A stretch of 64,000 bases of DNA from an uncultured Pelagibacteraceae bacterium (GCA_902585265.1 CACICY010000003.1:1-64000); one strand, 5' to 3'; numbered from the stretch's first letter, positions 9,479-20,441 are shown. Notes: generated by a model not told the origin, from the sequence alone. Program-made: numbers and translations.

Positions 9479-10156
9479 TTATGCAATCAAAGATTTGCAG
9501 AATTCTATAACAGTGTCATTGTATGCAAACATTATTGAAAAGAAAACTAGCCAAACTATAAATAAAAATAACCAATACAATGAAAGAGCATTAATACTTT
9601 TTTCTTCTTTGTTATAATCATTCTCATCTAATTTAAAAATTTTTGAACTTACTTTGCCCCAGAAATAGAGACCTCCTAAAAGATGAATACCGTGTAATGC
9701 AGTAAAGAAATAATAAGATGAAAAATATGTATTGGTTGAAACAAAATTTCCACTTTTCATAAGTTGATACCATAAAGCTAACTGTAGAAATAAAAATATA
9801 TAACTTAAAGCACCTACATAAATTAAATTTCTTTTTATTGTATTTGTAATTCCATTTTTTAAATCTTTACTTATTCTATTAAAAAATATTGTTACTAGAA
9901 TTAAGACCAATGTGTTTATCCAAAGTAAATTTGTCTTCAATATAAAAGTTGTATCTTGTTCAGGAGGCAGTGAGTAAAGATAGCCGGTAAAAATTAAACT
10001 AAATAAAGTTGTACTTACTCCAAAAATAATAATAACAGCTGACATTTGATTTGAAATTTCAAATGTTTTTCCAGAGTGGCCACTATCAATTACTGCTTGA
10101 TCTTGTTCCCAGGGTTTTTCGGTTAATGTGCCAAATATTTTCTTTAATAGAGACAT
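9479..10156 (-). CDS. cytochrome c oxidase subunit III-like protein (second copy)
   Basis: YYFFTALHGIHLLGGLYFWG and LYWLFLFIVWLVFF motifs. Confidence 0.88.
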   Translation of the reverse strand: MSLLKKIFGTLTEKPWEQDQAVIDSGHSGKTFEISNQMSAVIIIFGVSTTLFSLIFTGYLYSLPPEQDTTFILKTNLLWINTLVLILVTIFFNRISKDLKNGITNTIKRNLIYVGALSYIFLFLQLALWYQLMKSGNFVSTNTYFSSYYFFTALHGIHLLGGLYFWGKVSSKIFKLDENDYNKEEKSINALSLYWLFLFIVWLVFFSIMFAYNDTVIEFCKSLIA

Positions 10157-10192
10157 AATGTTTATATAGTTCCTATATAAAATTTTACAATA

Positions 10193-10780
10193 ATGAAAAT
10201 AAAAACCTCAATTGCAGTATTAACTGGATGTTTAACAATATTCTTTTTTTTGATGCTTCCAGTATTTCTTTCTATGAAAGAGCAAAAAGACCAATCAGTC
10301 GCAGCATTTAAGGGCTCAGATTTTGAGCTTAAAGATATGAACAATAATGTTATAACTCAAAAATCTTTTGATGGACCATTAACTGCAATTTTTTTTGGTT
10401 TTACAAATTGTCCTGATATTTGCCCAATGACTTTAAATAAAATGGATATCGCACTTAACAGAATAAAGAAAAATAAAAGAAAAGATTTAAAAGTTTTTTT
10501 TATTAGCGTTGATCCTAAAAGAGATACTCCAGAAGTTATTAAAGATTATCTAAGAAATTTTGATAACGAATTTGTTGGAATCACAGGAGATCCAGGTGAA
10601 ATTTTTTTATTGTCACAATCATGGGGAATAATAAGTCAAAAAATCTTTTTTGAAAATGGTGACTACAATGTTGATCACAGCTCACCTGTGATTCTACTTA
10701 AAGATGGAAAATATATTGCTAAAATTTCTCACAGAGACGATATTAAAAAATCAATCAAATTAATTAACAAATATTTATAG
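10193..10780 (+). CDS. SCO1/SenC family copper chaperone
   Basis: GFTNCPDICPMTLNKM CxxxC motif and FFISVDPKRDTPEVI. Confidence 0.95.
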   Translation: MKIKTSIAVLTGCLTIFFFLMLPVFLSMKEQKDQSVAAFKGSDFELKDMNNNVITQKSFDGPLTAIFFGFTNCPDICPMTLNKMDIALNRIKKNKRKDLKVFFISVDPKRDTPEVIKDYLRNFDNEFVGITGDPGEIFLLSQSWGIISQKIFFENGDYNVDHSSPVILLKDGKYIAKISHRDDIKKSIKLINKYL

Positions 10781-11485
10781 ATTCAAAATATAACTAAGTA
10801 TAGATATTGAAGATATTACTGCTGTCTCTGATCTGAGAATATTTTCATTTATTTTAAATGATTTTACACCTTTAAAATTTAAAATATTATTCCTTTCTTG
10901 CTCTGAAAAATCACCCTCGGGTCCAATTATAATACACAATGATTTATTTCTGTCTTTATTTAACTCAATTTTTTTATTTTTAGTATTTAGGTCAGTAAAA
11001 ATTAAATCTATTTTATTTTCATTTTTTTTTAAGAAACTTTTTAAGTTTTGAGTTTTTTCTAAAGATGGGAGGTTTATTCTATTTGACTGCTCAGTTGCCT
11101 CTATAATTATTTTTTCTAATCTCTCAGAATTAATCTTTCTGACAATTGTTCTATCAAAAATAATTGGAATAAATTTAGTTACACCCAATTCAGTGGCCTT
11201 CTGTATCATAAAATTTGAATAATTTGATTTAATTGGCGAAAATGCCAACCAAATATCTACCGAGTTTTCTTTATTTCTTAATTTTTCCTGAATGCTAAAT
11301 TCAACTTTGCCACTACTAATGTTATTAATTTTAGCTAACCACTCACCGTTTTTATTAAATAGTGAAAAATTTTCACCAATTTTTACTCTCATTACTTTTG
11401 TTAAATAATGTGATTGTGGTTTTTCAAGCCAAGAATTAAAATTAAGAGATAAACTTTCAGGAAAAAATATTCTAATATTACTCAT
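10775..11485 (-). CDS. rsmE: 16S rRNA (uracil(1498)-N(3))-methyltransferase
   Basis: KATELGVTKFIPI, IIGPEGDFSEQE, LRSETAVISS SPOUT knot motifs. Confidence 0.94.
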   Translation of the reverse strand: MSNIRIFFPESLSLNFNSWLEKPQSHYLTKVMRVKIGENFSLFNKNGEWLAKINNISSGKVEFSIQEKLRNKENSVDIWLAFSPIKSNYSNFMIQKATELGVTKFIPIIFDRTIVRKINSERLEKIIIEATEQSNRINLPSLEKTQNLKSFLKKNENKIDLIFTDLNTKNKKIELNKDRNKSLCIIIGPEGDFSEQERNNILNFKGVKSFKINENILRSETAVISSISILSYILNL

Positions 11486-11501
11486 ATCAAGAAAGTAATT
11501 T

Positions 11502-12161
11502 ATGAAAAATATTAAAGCAATAATTTTCGATGCCTATGGAACCTTATTTGACGTCAATTCTGCAGCAGAAAAATGTAAATATAAAATTGGCAGCAAATGG
11601 GAAAGTTTTTCAAATTATTGGCGAACAACTCAGCTAGAATATACTTGGCTTAGAAGTCTAATGAAAAGACATAAAGATTTTTGGAAAATTACTGAGGATA
11701 GTTTGGATAAATCAATTAAAGTATTTAATATTAATCCCAATATGAAAAGTGAATTACTTGATCTTTATAAAATTCTTTCCCCTTATCCAGAAGTAAAAGA
11801 AACATTACAATTATTAAAAAAAAAAAATTACAAACTATCAATACTTTCAAATGGAACTCCTTCGCTTCTCAATGAATTGGTCTCCAGTAATGATCTTGAA
11901 GTTTTTGATGATATTTTTTCAGTTGAAGAAGTGGGTATTTTTAAGCCAGACTCAAAGGTATACGATATTCCAGTTAAAAAATATAAGATTGAAAAAAGTG
12001 AAGTCGCTTTTTTAAGCGCAAATACATGGGATGTCTCTGGAGGTGGTAATTATGGTTTTAATGCTATTTGGGTGAATAGAAATAATATTATTTTTGATAA
12101 TTTAGATTACTCTCCTGAAAATCAGATAAATAATCTTAAACACTTGCTTGATATTATTTAA
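11502..12161 (+). CDS. haloacid dehalogenase type II (HAD superfamily)
   Basis: IIFDAYGTLFDVNSA, LSNGTPSLL, WVNRN motifs. Confidence 0.9.
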   Translation: MKNIKAIIFDAYGTLFDVNSAAEKCKYKIGSKWESFSNYWRTTQLEYTWLRSLMKRHKDFWKITEDSLDKSIKVFNINPNMKSELLDLYKILSPYPEVKETLQLLKKKNYKLSILSNGTPSLLNELVSSNDLEVFDDIFSVEEVGIFKPDSKVYDIPVKKYKIEKSEVAFLSANTWDVSGGGNYGFNAIWVNRNNIIFDNLDYSPENQINNLKHLLDII

Positions 12162-12182
12162 ACAAGTCATTATTTTAAAATT

Positions 12183-12554
12183 ATGACAAACATTTTAGAT
12201 CTTGTTGCAAGAATTTTAATTTCAGCTTTATTTCTTCTTAATGGTGTTTTTAAAATTAGTAATTATGATGGAACTGTCGGCTGGATGGAGAGTTTTGGAA
12301 TACCAGGAATTTTAATTATACCAGCTATAATTTTGGAGATAGTTGGACCTATCTTAATTATATTAGGCTATAAAGCAAAAATTGCAGCTGGTCTCTTAGG
12401 TCTATTTTGTATCGCTACAGCATTTATTTTTCACAACGATTTTTCTGACCAGATGCAATTAGGATCTTTTTTGAAAAATATAGCATTAGCAGGTGGGTTT
12501 TTATTTATATTTATAAATGGAACTAAAGATTTTAGTTTAGATAAGAAATTTTAA
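12183..12554 (+). CDS. DoxX family membrane protein
   Basis: RILISALFLLNGVFKI, GLFCIATAFIFHNDF. Confidence 0.85.
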   Translation: MTNILDLVARILISALFLLNGVFKISNYDGTVGWMESFGIPGILIIPAIILEIVGPILIILGYKAKIAAGLLGLFCIATAFIFHNDFSDQMQLGSFLKNIALAGGFLFIFINGTKDFSLDKKF

Positions 12555-12559
12555 ATAAT

Positions 12560-13396
12560 ATGTCAGATATAGAAGTTAAAAAAATTATTGAACCTATACC
12601 GGCATCTGATGGAGCCGGCGTTAAATTAAAAAGAAGCATTGGTGTAGAACCCAATTACTTTGATCCGTTTTTAATGTTAGATGAATTTGGATCAGAAAAC
12701 AGTGAGGATTATATAGCAGGTTTTCCACCTCATCCTCATCGAGGTATTGAAACAGTAACCTATATGTTGGCTGGAGATTTTGAGCACAAAGATAGCACAG
12801 GTGGTGAAGGTAGAATGACTGCAGGAGATGTTCAGTGGATGAAAACTGGAAGTGGAATAATTCACTCTGAAATGCCAGCAATGAAAGAAGGTAAGCTACA
12901 TGGATTTCAATTATGGATCAACATGCCAGCTAAACTTAAAATGAGCAAACCTAATTATATTTACATAGATGCAGACCAGATGAAATCATATAAAGATGAG
13001 GAAAAAATTATAAAAGTCATTGCTGGTAAATTTGAAAAAACTGAAGGACCTATAAAAAAACATAATGTTGAACCTATTTATTTTGATGTAGAATTAAATA
13101 AGAGTAAAGAGTTCAAATTCAAATTACCATCAACTCACAATTCATTTATTTATTTAATTGAAGGAGAGATAAAAATTGGAAATCAGCAACATCAAAAAGT
13201 TGAAAATTCAAAACTAATTCTTTTAGATAAAGGAGATAAACTTAAGGTTTACGGCTCAACTGATGCTAAGTTTCTTCTTATCGCTGGAAAACCAATAGGT
13301 GAGCAAATTGCTAGAGGTGGTCCATTTGTTATGAACACTAAACAAGAAATCTTGCAAGCAGTCGAGGATTATCATAAAGGTACATTTGTAAAATGA
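12560..13396 (+). CDS. pirin family protein
   Basis: FPPHPHRGIETVTYMLAGDFEHKDSTGG and GSGIIHSEMP motifs. Confidence 0.95.
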   Translation: MSDIEVKKIIEPIPASDGAGVKLKRSIGVEPNYFDPFLMLDEFGSENSEDYIAGFPPHPHRGIETVTYMLAGDFEHKDSTGGEGRMTAGDVQWMKTGSGIIHSEMPAMKEGKLHGFQLWINMPAKLKMSKPNYIYIDADQMKSYKDEEKIIKVIAGKFEKTEGPIKKHNVEPIYFDVELNKSKEFKFKLPSTHNSFIYLIEGEIKIGNQQHQKVENSKLILLDKGDKLKVYGSTDAKFLLIAGKPIGEQIARGGPFVMNTKQEILQAVEDYHKGTFVK

Positions 13397-14364
13397 AATC
13401 TATTAAAGTAACAAATACAGGTGGACCTGAAGTTCTTAAACTAGAAGATATAACTTTAGAAAAACCTAGAGCAGATGAGGTTCAAATAGAACATGTTTCA
13501 ATTGGTTTAAATTATATCGACACATATCATAGATCGGGTTTATACCCTCTTCAATTACCAACTGGGATTGGAATGGAAGCAGCAGGCATTATTAAAGAAG
13601 TTGGTTCAAATGTTTCAAATTTTTCAGTTGGAGATAAAATTGCATATGCAGCAGCTCCTTTAGGTGCTTACTCAACTCACAGAAATTACATATCAAAAAA
13701 TATTGTAAAAGTTCCTGATGATATTGATTTGGAGCAAATTTCGAGTGCAATGACAAAAGGAATGACAACATTTTATTTATTACACAAAACATATGTTCCA
13801 AAAGAAGGTGAAACTGTTCTATTTCATGCAGCAGCTGGTGGTGTAGGACAATTCTTTTGTCAGTGGGCAAAAAGTTTAGGACTAAAAGTTATTGGAACAG
13901 TTGGCAGCAATGAAAAAGTTGAGATAGCAAAGAAATATGGTTGTGATGAGGTTATAAACTATTCCAAGGAAGACTTTGCAAAAAAAGTGCTGGAACTCAC
14001 AAATGGTAAAGGTGTTTCAGTTGTATATGATGGTGTGGGTAAAACAACATATGATAAATCTATTGAATGTTTAAAATTAAGAGGGACTATGGTTTCATTT
14101 GGAAATGCATCAGGTCCACTTGATCCAATTATTGTTTCAAAATCTTTGCAACCAAAAGGTATTTACTTCGTTAGACCTGCAATGAATCAATACTTTACAA
14201 ATAGTGAAGAAATACAAGAGGCAGCTAATATGTTGTTTAAACAAATTTCATCAAGAAATGTAAAAATAGAAATTTTTAAAAAATATAAATTAGAAGATGC
14301 TGTTCAAGCACATAAAGATTTAGAAGGAAGAAAAATTACGGGTCCAGCAGTAATTATTCCTTAA
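13393..14364 (+). CDS. quinone oxidoreductase (zinc-less MDR family)
   Basis: GIGMEAAGIIKEVG, HAAAGGVGQFFCQWAKSLG motif. Confidence 0.94.
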   Translation: MKSIKVTNTGGPEVLKLEDITLEKPRADEVQIEHVSIGLNYIDTYHRSGLYPLQLPTGIGMEAAGIIKEVGSNVSNFSVGDKIAYAAAPLGAYSTHRNYISKNIVKVPDDIDLEQISSAMTKGMTTFYLLHKTYVPKEGETVLFHAAAGGVGQFFCQWAKSLGLKVIGTVGSNEKVEIAKKYGCDEVINYSKEDFAKKVLELTNGKGVSVVYDGVGKTTYDKSIECLKLRGTMVSFGNASGPLDPIIVSKSLQPKGIYFVRPAMNQYFTNSEEIQEAANMLFKQISSRNVKIEIFKKYKLEDAVQAHKDLEGRKITGPAVIIP

Positions 14365-14770
14365 ACTGAACATCCATATCAGAAAGATGGAGTTTTAAAG
14401 CCTTAGTAGAAATTTGTATTTCTCTTATAAAAAATATAATTGAGATCATCATAGACAAACAGCACGTTCCAAAGATTACTCTAGCTACAATTAAACTTTC
14501 TAAATAAAGTGCAAAAACGGTCAGCATATTAAATAAAAAGCCAAATGCTGCTGACATGATTGCAAATTTTAATACTCCAATTCTGCTGTTTAGATTAATA
14601 AGTTGATCTTTCCATTCTGGGGGTGTGTGCTTTTCAAAGACATACTCATCATGAATTTTTCTAATTAATCCACTCAGGGTGTGAAATCGATTGCTATATA
14701 CACTCATTATAAGCGGAATTGCGGGAAACATTAATGCAGTAACAGTGTAATCTATATTCATTCGAATCAA
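14354..14770 (-). CDS. DUF2721-like membrane protein
   Basis: ALMFPAIPLIMSVYSNRFHTLSGLIRKIHDEY and two TM segments; likely start a few codons in at MNIDYT. Confidence 0.75.
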   Translation of the reverse strand: MIRMNIDYTVTALMFPAIPLIMSVYSNRFHTLSGLIRKIHDEYVFEKHTPPEWKDQLINLNSRIGVLKFAIMSAAFGFLFNMLTVFALYLESLIVARVIFGTCCLSMMISIIFFIREIQISTKALKLHLSDMDVQFKE

Positions 14771-14813
14771 TTTGATTATGAGACTCTGCTTTGCTATTTA
14801 CAAGTAAATTGTT

Positions 14814-15680
14814 ATGCAAAACATCAAATTGTTCGTTGAACTTACAAGGTTAAATAGACCAATCGGATACATGCTTTTATTTTGGCCTTGTCTATGGGGT
14901 CTAACAGTTGCTTATGATTTTAATTCTGAATTAGGAAAATTTTATTTTTATTCTTGGTTATTTTTACTTGGGTCAATACTCATGAGATCTGCTGGGTGCA
15001 TTGTTAATGATATTGCAGATAAAAATTTTGACAAAAAAGTTGAGAGAACAAAAAATAGACCAATAGCATCAGAAAAGGTTTCTGTAAATCGTGCAATAAT
15101 TTACTCTATTGTTTTGTGTGGATTGGCATTTTTAGTATTAATTAATTTTAATAAATTTACAATTTTAATGGCACTCTTATCTATGCCATTGGCATTTACT
15201 TATCCTTTGATGAAAAGATTTACCTATTGGCCACAGCTATTTTTAGGAATTACATTTAACTATGGTCTTGTTCTTGCGTGGATATCAATAAATAATAGCA
15301 TAAATTTAGTGCCAATTATTTTTTACTTTGGAGCCATATTTTGGACACTGGGTTACGACACTATTTACGGATATCAAGATATTAAAGATGATGAGATTAT
15401 AGGAGTTAAATCTACCTCGATAAAATTTAAAAATAACCCAAAAATATTTATTTCTTTATGTTACTCATTTTTTTTTATCTCTTTAATAATTTTAGGAATT
15501 TTAATGAATTATAAAATATTATATTTCATCTCTTTGATCATTACATTTTTTCATTTAATGATTTATCAAATCAAAAATCTTAATGTATGCGATGCAAGTC
15601 AATGTCTGCAAAAATTTAAAAGTAATAATTTTTTAGGTCTAATTGTAGTTATAAATATTTTAATAGGTAAATTAATATAA
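14814..15680 (+). CDS. ubiA: 4-hydroxybenzoate polyprenyltransferase
   Basis: RLNRPIGYMLLFWPCLWGL, RSAGCIVNDIADKNFDKKVERTKNRP motif. Confidence 0.94.
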   Translation: MQNIKLFVELTRLNRPIGYMLLFWPCLWGLTVAYDFNSELGKFYFYSWLFLLGSILMRSAGCIVNDIADKNFDKKVERTKNRPIASEKVSVNRAIIYSIVLCGLAFLVLINFNKFTILMALLSMPLAFTYPLMKRFTYWPQLFLGITFNYGLVLAWISINNSINLVPIIFYFGAIFWTLGYDTIYGYQDIKDDEIIGVKSTSIKFKNNPKIFISLCYSFFFISLIILGILMNYKILYFISLIITFFHLMIYQIKNLNVCDASQCLQKFKSNNFLGLIVVINILIGKLI

Positions 15681-15681
15681 A

Positions 15682-17424
15682 ATGTCGAATATTCAAATTT
15701 TAAAAAGATTGTATAAAGATTATACTAAGTATTATATAGGTAAGATTTTACTTGCTGTTATATTTTCCATTTTAGTTGCAGGCAGTACTTCAGCAACTGC
15801 ATATTTACTCGATCCAGCAATTGATAAAATATTTTTGAACAAGGATCAGAGCTTATTGCTACTTATTCCTTTCTTGATAATTATCGCATTCGCAACAAAA
15901 GGGATCTCTCTTTATATGGCTAAATTCTTAATGATTAATGTTGCTGAAGAAGTTAAAAAAAAAATTCAAATGAATATGTTGTCTTCATTTATTAAAGCAG
16001 ATACTGAGTACATAGAGAATAAGCATACTGGAAAATATATCTCAAATTTAAACTTCGATGTTAATCAAATAACTATGATGTTGAGTACATCTTTTTTAAA
16101 TTTTTTTAAAGATGGTTTCACTTTAATTGGTTTACTCTCAGTGATGTTCTTTCAAAATTGGAGATTATCTTTGATAGCGATTATAATGATACCACTCGCT
16201 TCACTAACTGCGAAAAGATTGGGTAAAAGAATGGGAAAAGTTACCACAGAAGCTCAGGAAAAATCAGGTGATTTAAATAAATATTTAATCGATTTGTTTA
16301 AAAATCATAAAATAATTAAAATTTTTCAACGAGAAAAATTTGAAAATGATAGATCAGAGAAGTTTGTTAATGATTTGAAAGAAAAACAAATAAAAATTTC
16401 TACAGTATTTATTAGAGCTACCCCGATAATGGAGATTCTTACTGGTATTATGATAGCAATTTTAATTTTCTATTCTGGTAAGCTAATAATGAATGATCAA
16501 TTAAGTTTAAATAATTTTTTTTCTTTTTTAGCAGCAATGATGCTGGCCTACCAACCTGTTAGATCCTTGGCTACAATAAATATTGGTATAGGACAGGGAT
16601 TATCTGCAGGCAAAAGAATACTGCCAATTATTGACTCAAAAAATTTAATTGATGCTAATGATGATAAAAAAGAAATTAATCTACAAAATGGCGAGATAGA
16701 ATTTATAGATGTAAATTTTAATTATTTATCAAACATTGAAAATCACGTTTTAAAAGATATTAATATAAAAATTATTGGTAACAAAATGACTGCATTGGTA
16801 GGACAAAGTGGTTCTGGGAAATCCACTTTACTAAATTTAATCCCAAGAATATATGATCCAAAGTCAGGAATGTTAAAGGTAGATGGCCAAAACATAAAAG
16901 AAATCAATTTAAATTCATTAAGAAAAGAAATTTCAATAGTAGATCAAAATGTAACTTTGTTTGATGATACAGTTTTTAACAATATAAAATATGCAAAGCC
17001 TGACGCAAAAGACGAAGAAATTTATAAGGCTGCAGATCTGTCTATGTGTAAAGATTTTATTGAAAAACTTAACCAAAAATATCAAACAATGATCGGTGAA
17101 AACGGTGTAAAATTATCAGGTGGAGAAAAACAGAGGCTTTCAATCGCAAGAGCATTTCTCAAAGATAGCAAAATAATATTATTAGATGAGGCAACTTCAT
17201 CATTGGACTCTGAAACAGAGGAAAAAATTCAAAAAGCATTAGATAAACTTACATTAAATAAAACTACTGTAGTAATTGCTCATAGGCTTTCAACAATATT
17301 AAATTCTGATAAAATTTACGTAATGGATAAAGGTATTGTTGTTGACTCAGGTAATCACGAACAATTACTTGAAAAGTCTCAAACCTATAAGAATTTTTAC
17401 GATAAGCAAATTTCTAAAAACTAA
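15682..17424 (+). CDS. msbA: ABC transporter, MsbA-type ATPase/permease
   Basis: Walker A GQSGSGKST, signature LSGGEKQR, upstream of waaA-lpxK. Confidence 0.87.
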   Translation: MSNIQILKRLYKDYTKYYIGKILLAVIFSILVAGSTSATAYLLDPAIDKIFLNKDQSLLLLIPFLIIIAFATKGISLYMAKFLMINVAEEVKKKIQMNMLSSFIKADTEYIENKHTGKYISNLNFDVNQITMMLSTSFLNFFKDGFTLIGLLSVMFFQNWRLSLIAIIMIPLASLTAKRLGKRMGKVTTEAQEKSGDLNKYLIDLFKNHKIIKIFQREKFENDRSEKFVNDLKEKQIKISTVFIRATPIMEILTGIMIAILIFYSGKLIMNDQLSLNNFFSFLAAMMLAYQPVRSLATINIGIGQGLSAGKRILPIIDSKNLIDANDDKKEINLQNGEIEFIDVNFNYLSNIENHVLKDINIKIIGNKMTALVGQSGSGKSTLLNLIPRIYDPKSGMLKVDGQNIKEINLNSLRKEISIVDQNVTLFDDTVFNNIKYAKPDAKDEEIYKAADLSMCKDFIEKLNQKYQTMIGENGVKLSGGEKQRLSIARAFLKDSKIILLDEATSSLDSETEEKIQKALDKLTLNKTTVVIAHRLSTILNSDKIYVMDKGIVVDSGNHEQLLEKSQTYKNFYDKQISKN

Positions 17425-18659
17425 TGTTTATTGTGTATGATTTGTTAAATTTAATATTATTAATATTTTCACCATTAATTTTTTTAACTAGATATTTTTT
17501 AGGCAAAGAAGATAAAAAAAGATTTAAAGAAAAATTTTGCTTGTTTTCAAAGAAGAACAATAGCAAAGAAACAATCTGGATACATGGAGCAAGTGTTGGT
17601 GAAATATTGAGTATTATTCCAATAATAAAAGAACTAGAAAAAGACAAAAATATTAAAAAGATTCTATTAACATCGTCAACTACTAGCTCTGCCTCAGTAG
17701 CTCTAAAATTTAAATTCAAAAAAACTGTCCATCAGTATTACCCTTTAGATATAAATTTTTTAACCAAGTTCTTTATTAATTATTGGAAACCAAAAATTGC
17801 TATTTTTGTAGATTCAGAAGTTTGGCCGAATATGTATAAGAATCTTTATAGAAAAAAAATTCCACTAATTCTTTTGAATGCTAGAATAACAAAGAAATCT
17901 TTTAATAGATGGAAATTCTTTCCAAATTTTTCAAAAGCTATTTTTAGTAAGATTACACTTGCACTTCCCCAAAATAGTGAGACTAAACAATATCTTCATT
18001 TACTTGGAGTAAAAAACATCAAAATTGCGGGTAATTTAAAATATTTTGGTAATCTTGAAAAAAAAAAGATTAAAAAGGATTTATCAAGTAAATTTTATAA
18101 AAGAAATATTTGGTGTGCTGCTAGTACTCATAAAGAAGAGGAAAAATTTATAGGAAGAGTGCACAATGAACTTAGATCAGAGATAAAAAATCTTATCACT
18201 ATTATAATTCCAAGACATATAAATAGAACTAAAAGTATTATAAACGAACTAAATGGTATTGGATTAAAATACCAGTTACACTCTGAGAATAAAAAGATTA
18301 AAAAAAATACCGATATTTATCTAGTTGATACATATGGTGAAGCAATTAAATTTTACCTTTTATCAAAATTAACATTTTTAGGTGGTTCTTTAGTAAAACA
18401 TGGAGGTCAGAATCCACTGGAACCTGCAAGGGAAGGTAATTATATTTTATATGGTCCAAATATATCAAATTTTAAAGAAGTTTATAAAATGTTAAATTTT
18501 TTAAAAATCGCAAAAAAGGTAAATTCAATTAAAGAAGTGAAAAAAATAGTTCTTAAAAGAATTAATTTTAATCAAAACAATAAAGCTAAATTCAAATTAA
18601 AAAACATTGGGAATAAAATATTAGCTAAAAATTTATTAGAAATTAAAAAGTTTATATAA
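17424..18659 (+). CDS. waaA: 3-deoxy-D-manno-octulosonic acid transferase
   Basis: WIHGASVGE, FVDSEVWPNM, GGQNPLEPA motifs. Confidence 0.94.
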   Translation: MFIVYDLLNLILLIFSPLIFLTRYFLGKEDKKRFKEKFCLFSKKNNSKETIWIHGASVGEILSIIPIIKELEKDKNIKKILLTSSTTSSASVALKFKFKKTVHQYYPLDINFLTKFFINYWKPKIAIFVDSEVWPNMYKNLYRKKIPLILLNARITKKSFNRWKFFPNFSKAIFSKITLALPQNSETKQYLHLLGVKNIKIAGNLKYFGNLEKKKIKKDLSSKFYKRNIWCAASTHKEEEKFIGRVHNELRSEIKNLITIIIPRHINRTKSIINELNGIGLKYQLHSENKKIKKNTDIYLVDTYGEAIKFYLLSKLTFLGGSLVKHGGQNPLEPAREGNYILYGPNISNFKEVYKMLNFLKIAKKVNSIKEVKKIVLKRINFNQNNKAKFKLKNIGNKILAKNLLEIKKFI

Positions 18660-19577
18660 ATGAGACAAAAAAAACCTTTTTTTTGGGAAGAAAAGAATTT
18701 TATTTCCTTTTTACTTTTACCTCTTTCACTAATCACTTTTATTTTAAATCTCCGAAAGATCTTTATACAAAAAAAAAAATTCAGAATAAAAACAATATGT
18801 GTGGGTAATATTTATGTAGGCGGAACTGGAAAAACATCTTTAAGTATAAAATTATACGAAATTTTAAAAAAAAATTACAAAACTGTATTTGTTAAAAAGA
18901 AATATTTTGATCAATTTGATGAAAAATATCTGCTCAATTCATATGGAGAAGTGATTAGCAATCTTGAGAGAACAGAAAGCTTATTGAAAGCTCAAAATCA
19001 GAATTTTGATTTAGCAATACTAGATGATGGGCTTCAAGAAAAAAAAATTAATTACGATTTATCAATAGCTTGTTTTAATCCAAGTTATGGTATTGGAAAT
19101 GGTTTTCTTTTGCCAGCTGGGCCTTTGAGAGAGAGTATTTCAGAATTGAGTAACTATGATGCTATTTTTATAAACGGAGAAAAGAAAAATAAAAAATTAA
19201 TTAATACAATTAGGAATTTTAACAAAACTATTTTTTACACAAATTATTATCCATTAAACCTAAACAAATTTAATAGAAAAAAAAAATATCTTTTTTTTTG
19301 TGGAATTGGAAATCCTCATGAATTTGAAAATACACTAAAAAAATTTCATTTCAAAGTTGATGAAAAGCTCATTTTTCCAGATCATCATAATTATAAAAAC
19401 GATGAAATTAATAAAATTAAAAAATTAGCTAAAGAAAAAAACTTACAAATTATAACAACAGAGAAAGATTTTAACAGACTCTCAAATAAAAATAAAAAAA
19501 ATATTAAATTCTTAAAAACAGAGTTAAGAATTAAACAATTAAATAAACTTTTAAAATTTTTAAAAGAAAAAATATGA
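18660..19577 (+). CDS. lpxK: tetraacyldisaccharide 4'-kinase
   Basis: GNIYVGGTGKTSLS, ILDDGLQ, LLPAGPLRE motifs. Confidence 0.94.
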   Translation: MRQKKPFFWEEKNFISFLLLPLSLITFILNLRKIFIQKKKFRIKTICVGNIYVGGTGKTSLSIKLYEILKKNYKTVFVKKKYFDQFDEKYLLNSYGEVISNLERTESLLKAQNQNFDLAILDDGLQEKKINYDLSIACFNPSYGIGNGFLLPAGPLRESISELSNYDAIFINGEKKNKKLINTIRNFNKTIFYTNYYPLNLNKFNRKKKYLFFCGIGNPHEFENTLKKFHFKVDEKLIFPDHHNYKNDEINKIKKLAKEKNLQIITTEKDFNRLSNKNKKNIKFLKTELRIKQLNKLLKFLKEKI

Positions 19578-20434
19578 AAAAAGTAATCTATTTTTTAGAA
19601 TTTGTTTTAGTAAAATTTTTTTTTATAATATTTAAAATTATAGGATATAGATCTGCTTCGAGTTTAGGCTTTTTTATTGGATCAAGATTTGGAAATATTT
19701 TTAGAACAAAAAAATCAATTATTAATAATTTAGAAAAATCAAAAATTTTAATTAAATATGACAAAAATGAATTTGCACAGAATGTACTTGGAAATTATGG
19801 AAGAATTTTAGCTGAATACCCTTTTTTAAAAGATTTTAGGTATAACAAATTAGAAAAATATATTGAAGTTGATGGTAAAGAAAATTTAGAAAAGATAAAA
19901 AATGGAAAAAAACCTGTAGTATTTATTTCGGGTCATTTCAATAACTTTGAGTTGATGGCAATGCAAATAGAAAAATCAGGGATTAATTTAGCTACAATAT
20001 ATAGACCCTTAAATAATGTTTTTTTAAATAAAAACATGGAACATATAAGAACAAATTATATTTGTAAAAACCAAATAAAAAAAGGAAGGTCAGGAACAAG
20101 GCAAATATTGGAAAATCTTAAGAAAAGTAACTCAATTGCATTAATGATTGACCAAAGGGTTACCGAAGGGATTAGAATAAATTTCTTTGGAGATTTAGCG
20201 TCTACCACAACGATACCTGCACAAATTATCAAGAAATATAACTGTGATTTAGTTCCAATTTACATAGAGAGAACTATGAAACATTATTTCAAAATGTATG
20301 TCTCACAGCCAATTGATATAAATTCAGGAAAATCTAATGAAGAAATTTCTATACATTTAAATAAAATTTTAGAAAAAATGATATTAAAAAACCCAGACCA
20401 GTGGATTTGGACCCACGATAGGTGGAGAAAATAA
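19574..20434 (+). CDS. lipid A lauroyl acyltransferase-like protein
   Basis: SGHFNNFELMA, DQRVTEGIRINFFG, HDRWRK of the LpxL/HtrB family. Confidence 0.9.
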   Translation: MKKVIYFLEFVLVKFFFIIFKIIGYRSASSLGFFIGSRFGNIFRTKKSIINNLEKSKILIKYDKNEFAQNVLGNYGRILAEYPFLKDFRYNKLEKYIEVDGKENLEKIKNGKKPVVFISGHFNNFELMAMQIEKSGINLATIYRPLNNVFLNKNMEHIRTNYICKNQIKKGRSGTRQILENLKKSNSIALMIDQRVTEGIRINFFGDLASTTTIPAQIIKKYNCDLVPIYIERTMKHYFKMYVSQPIDINSGKSNEEISIHLNKILEKMILKNPDQWIWTHDRWRK

Positions 20435-20441
20435 TTATAAT

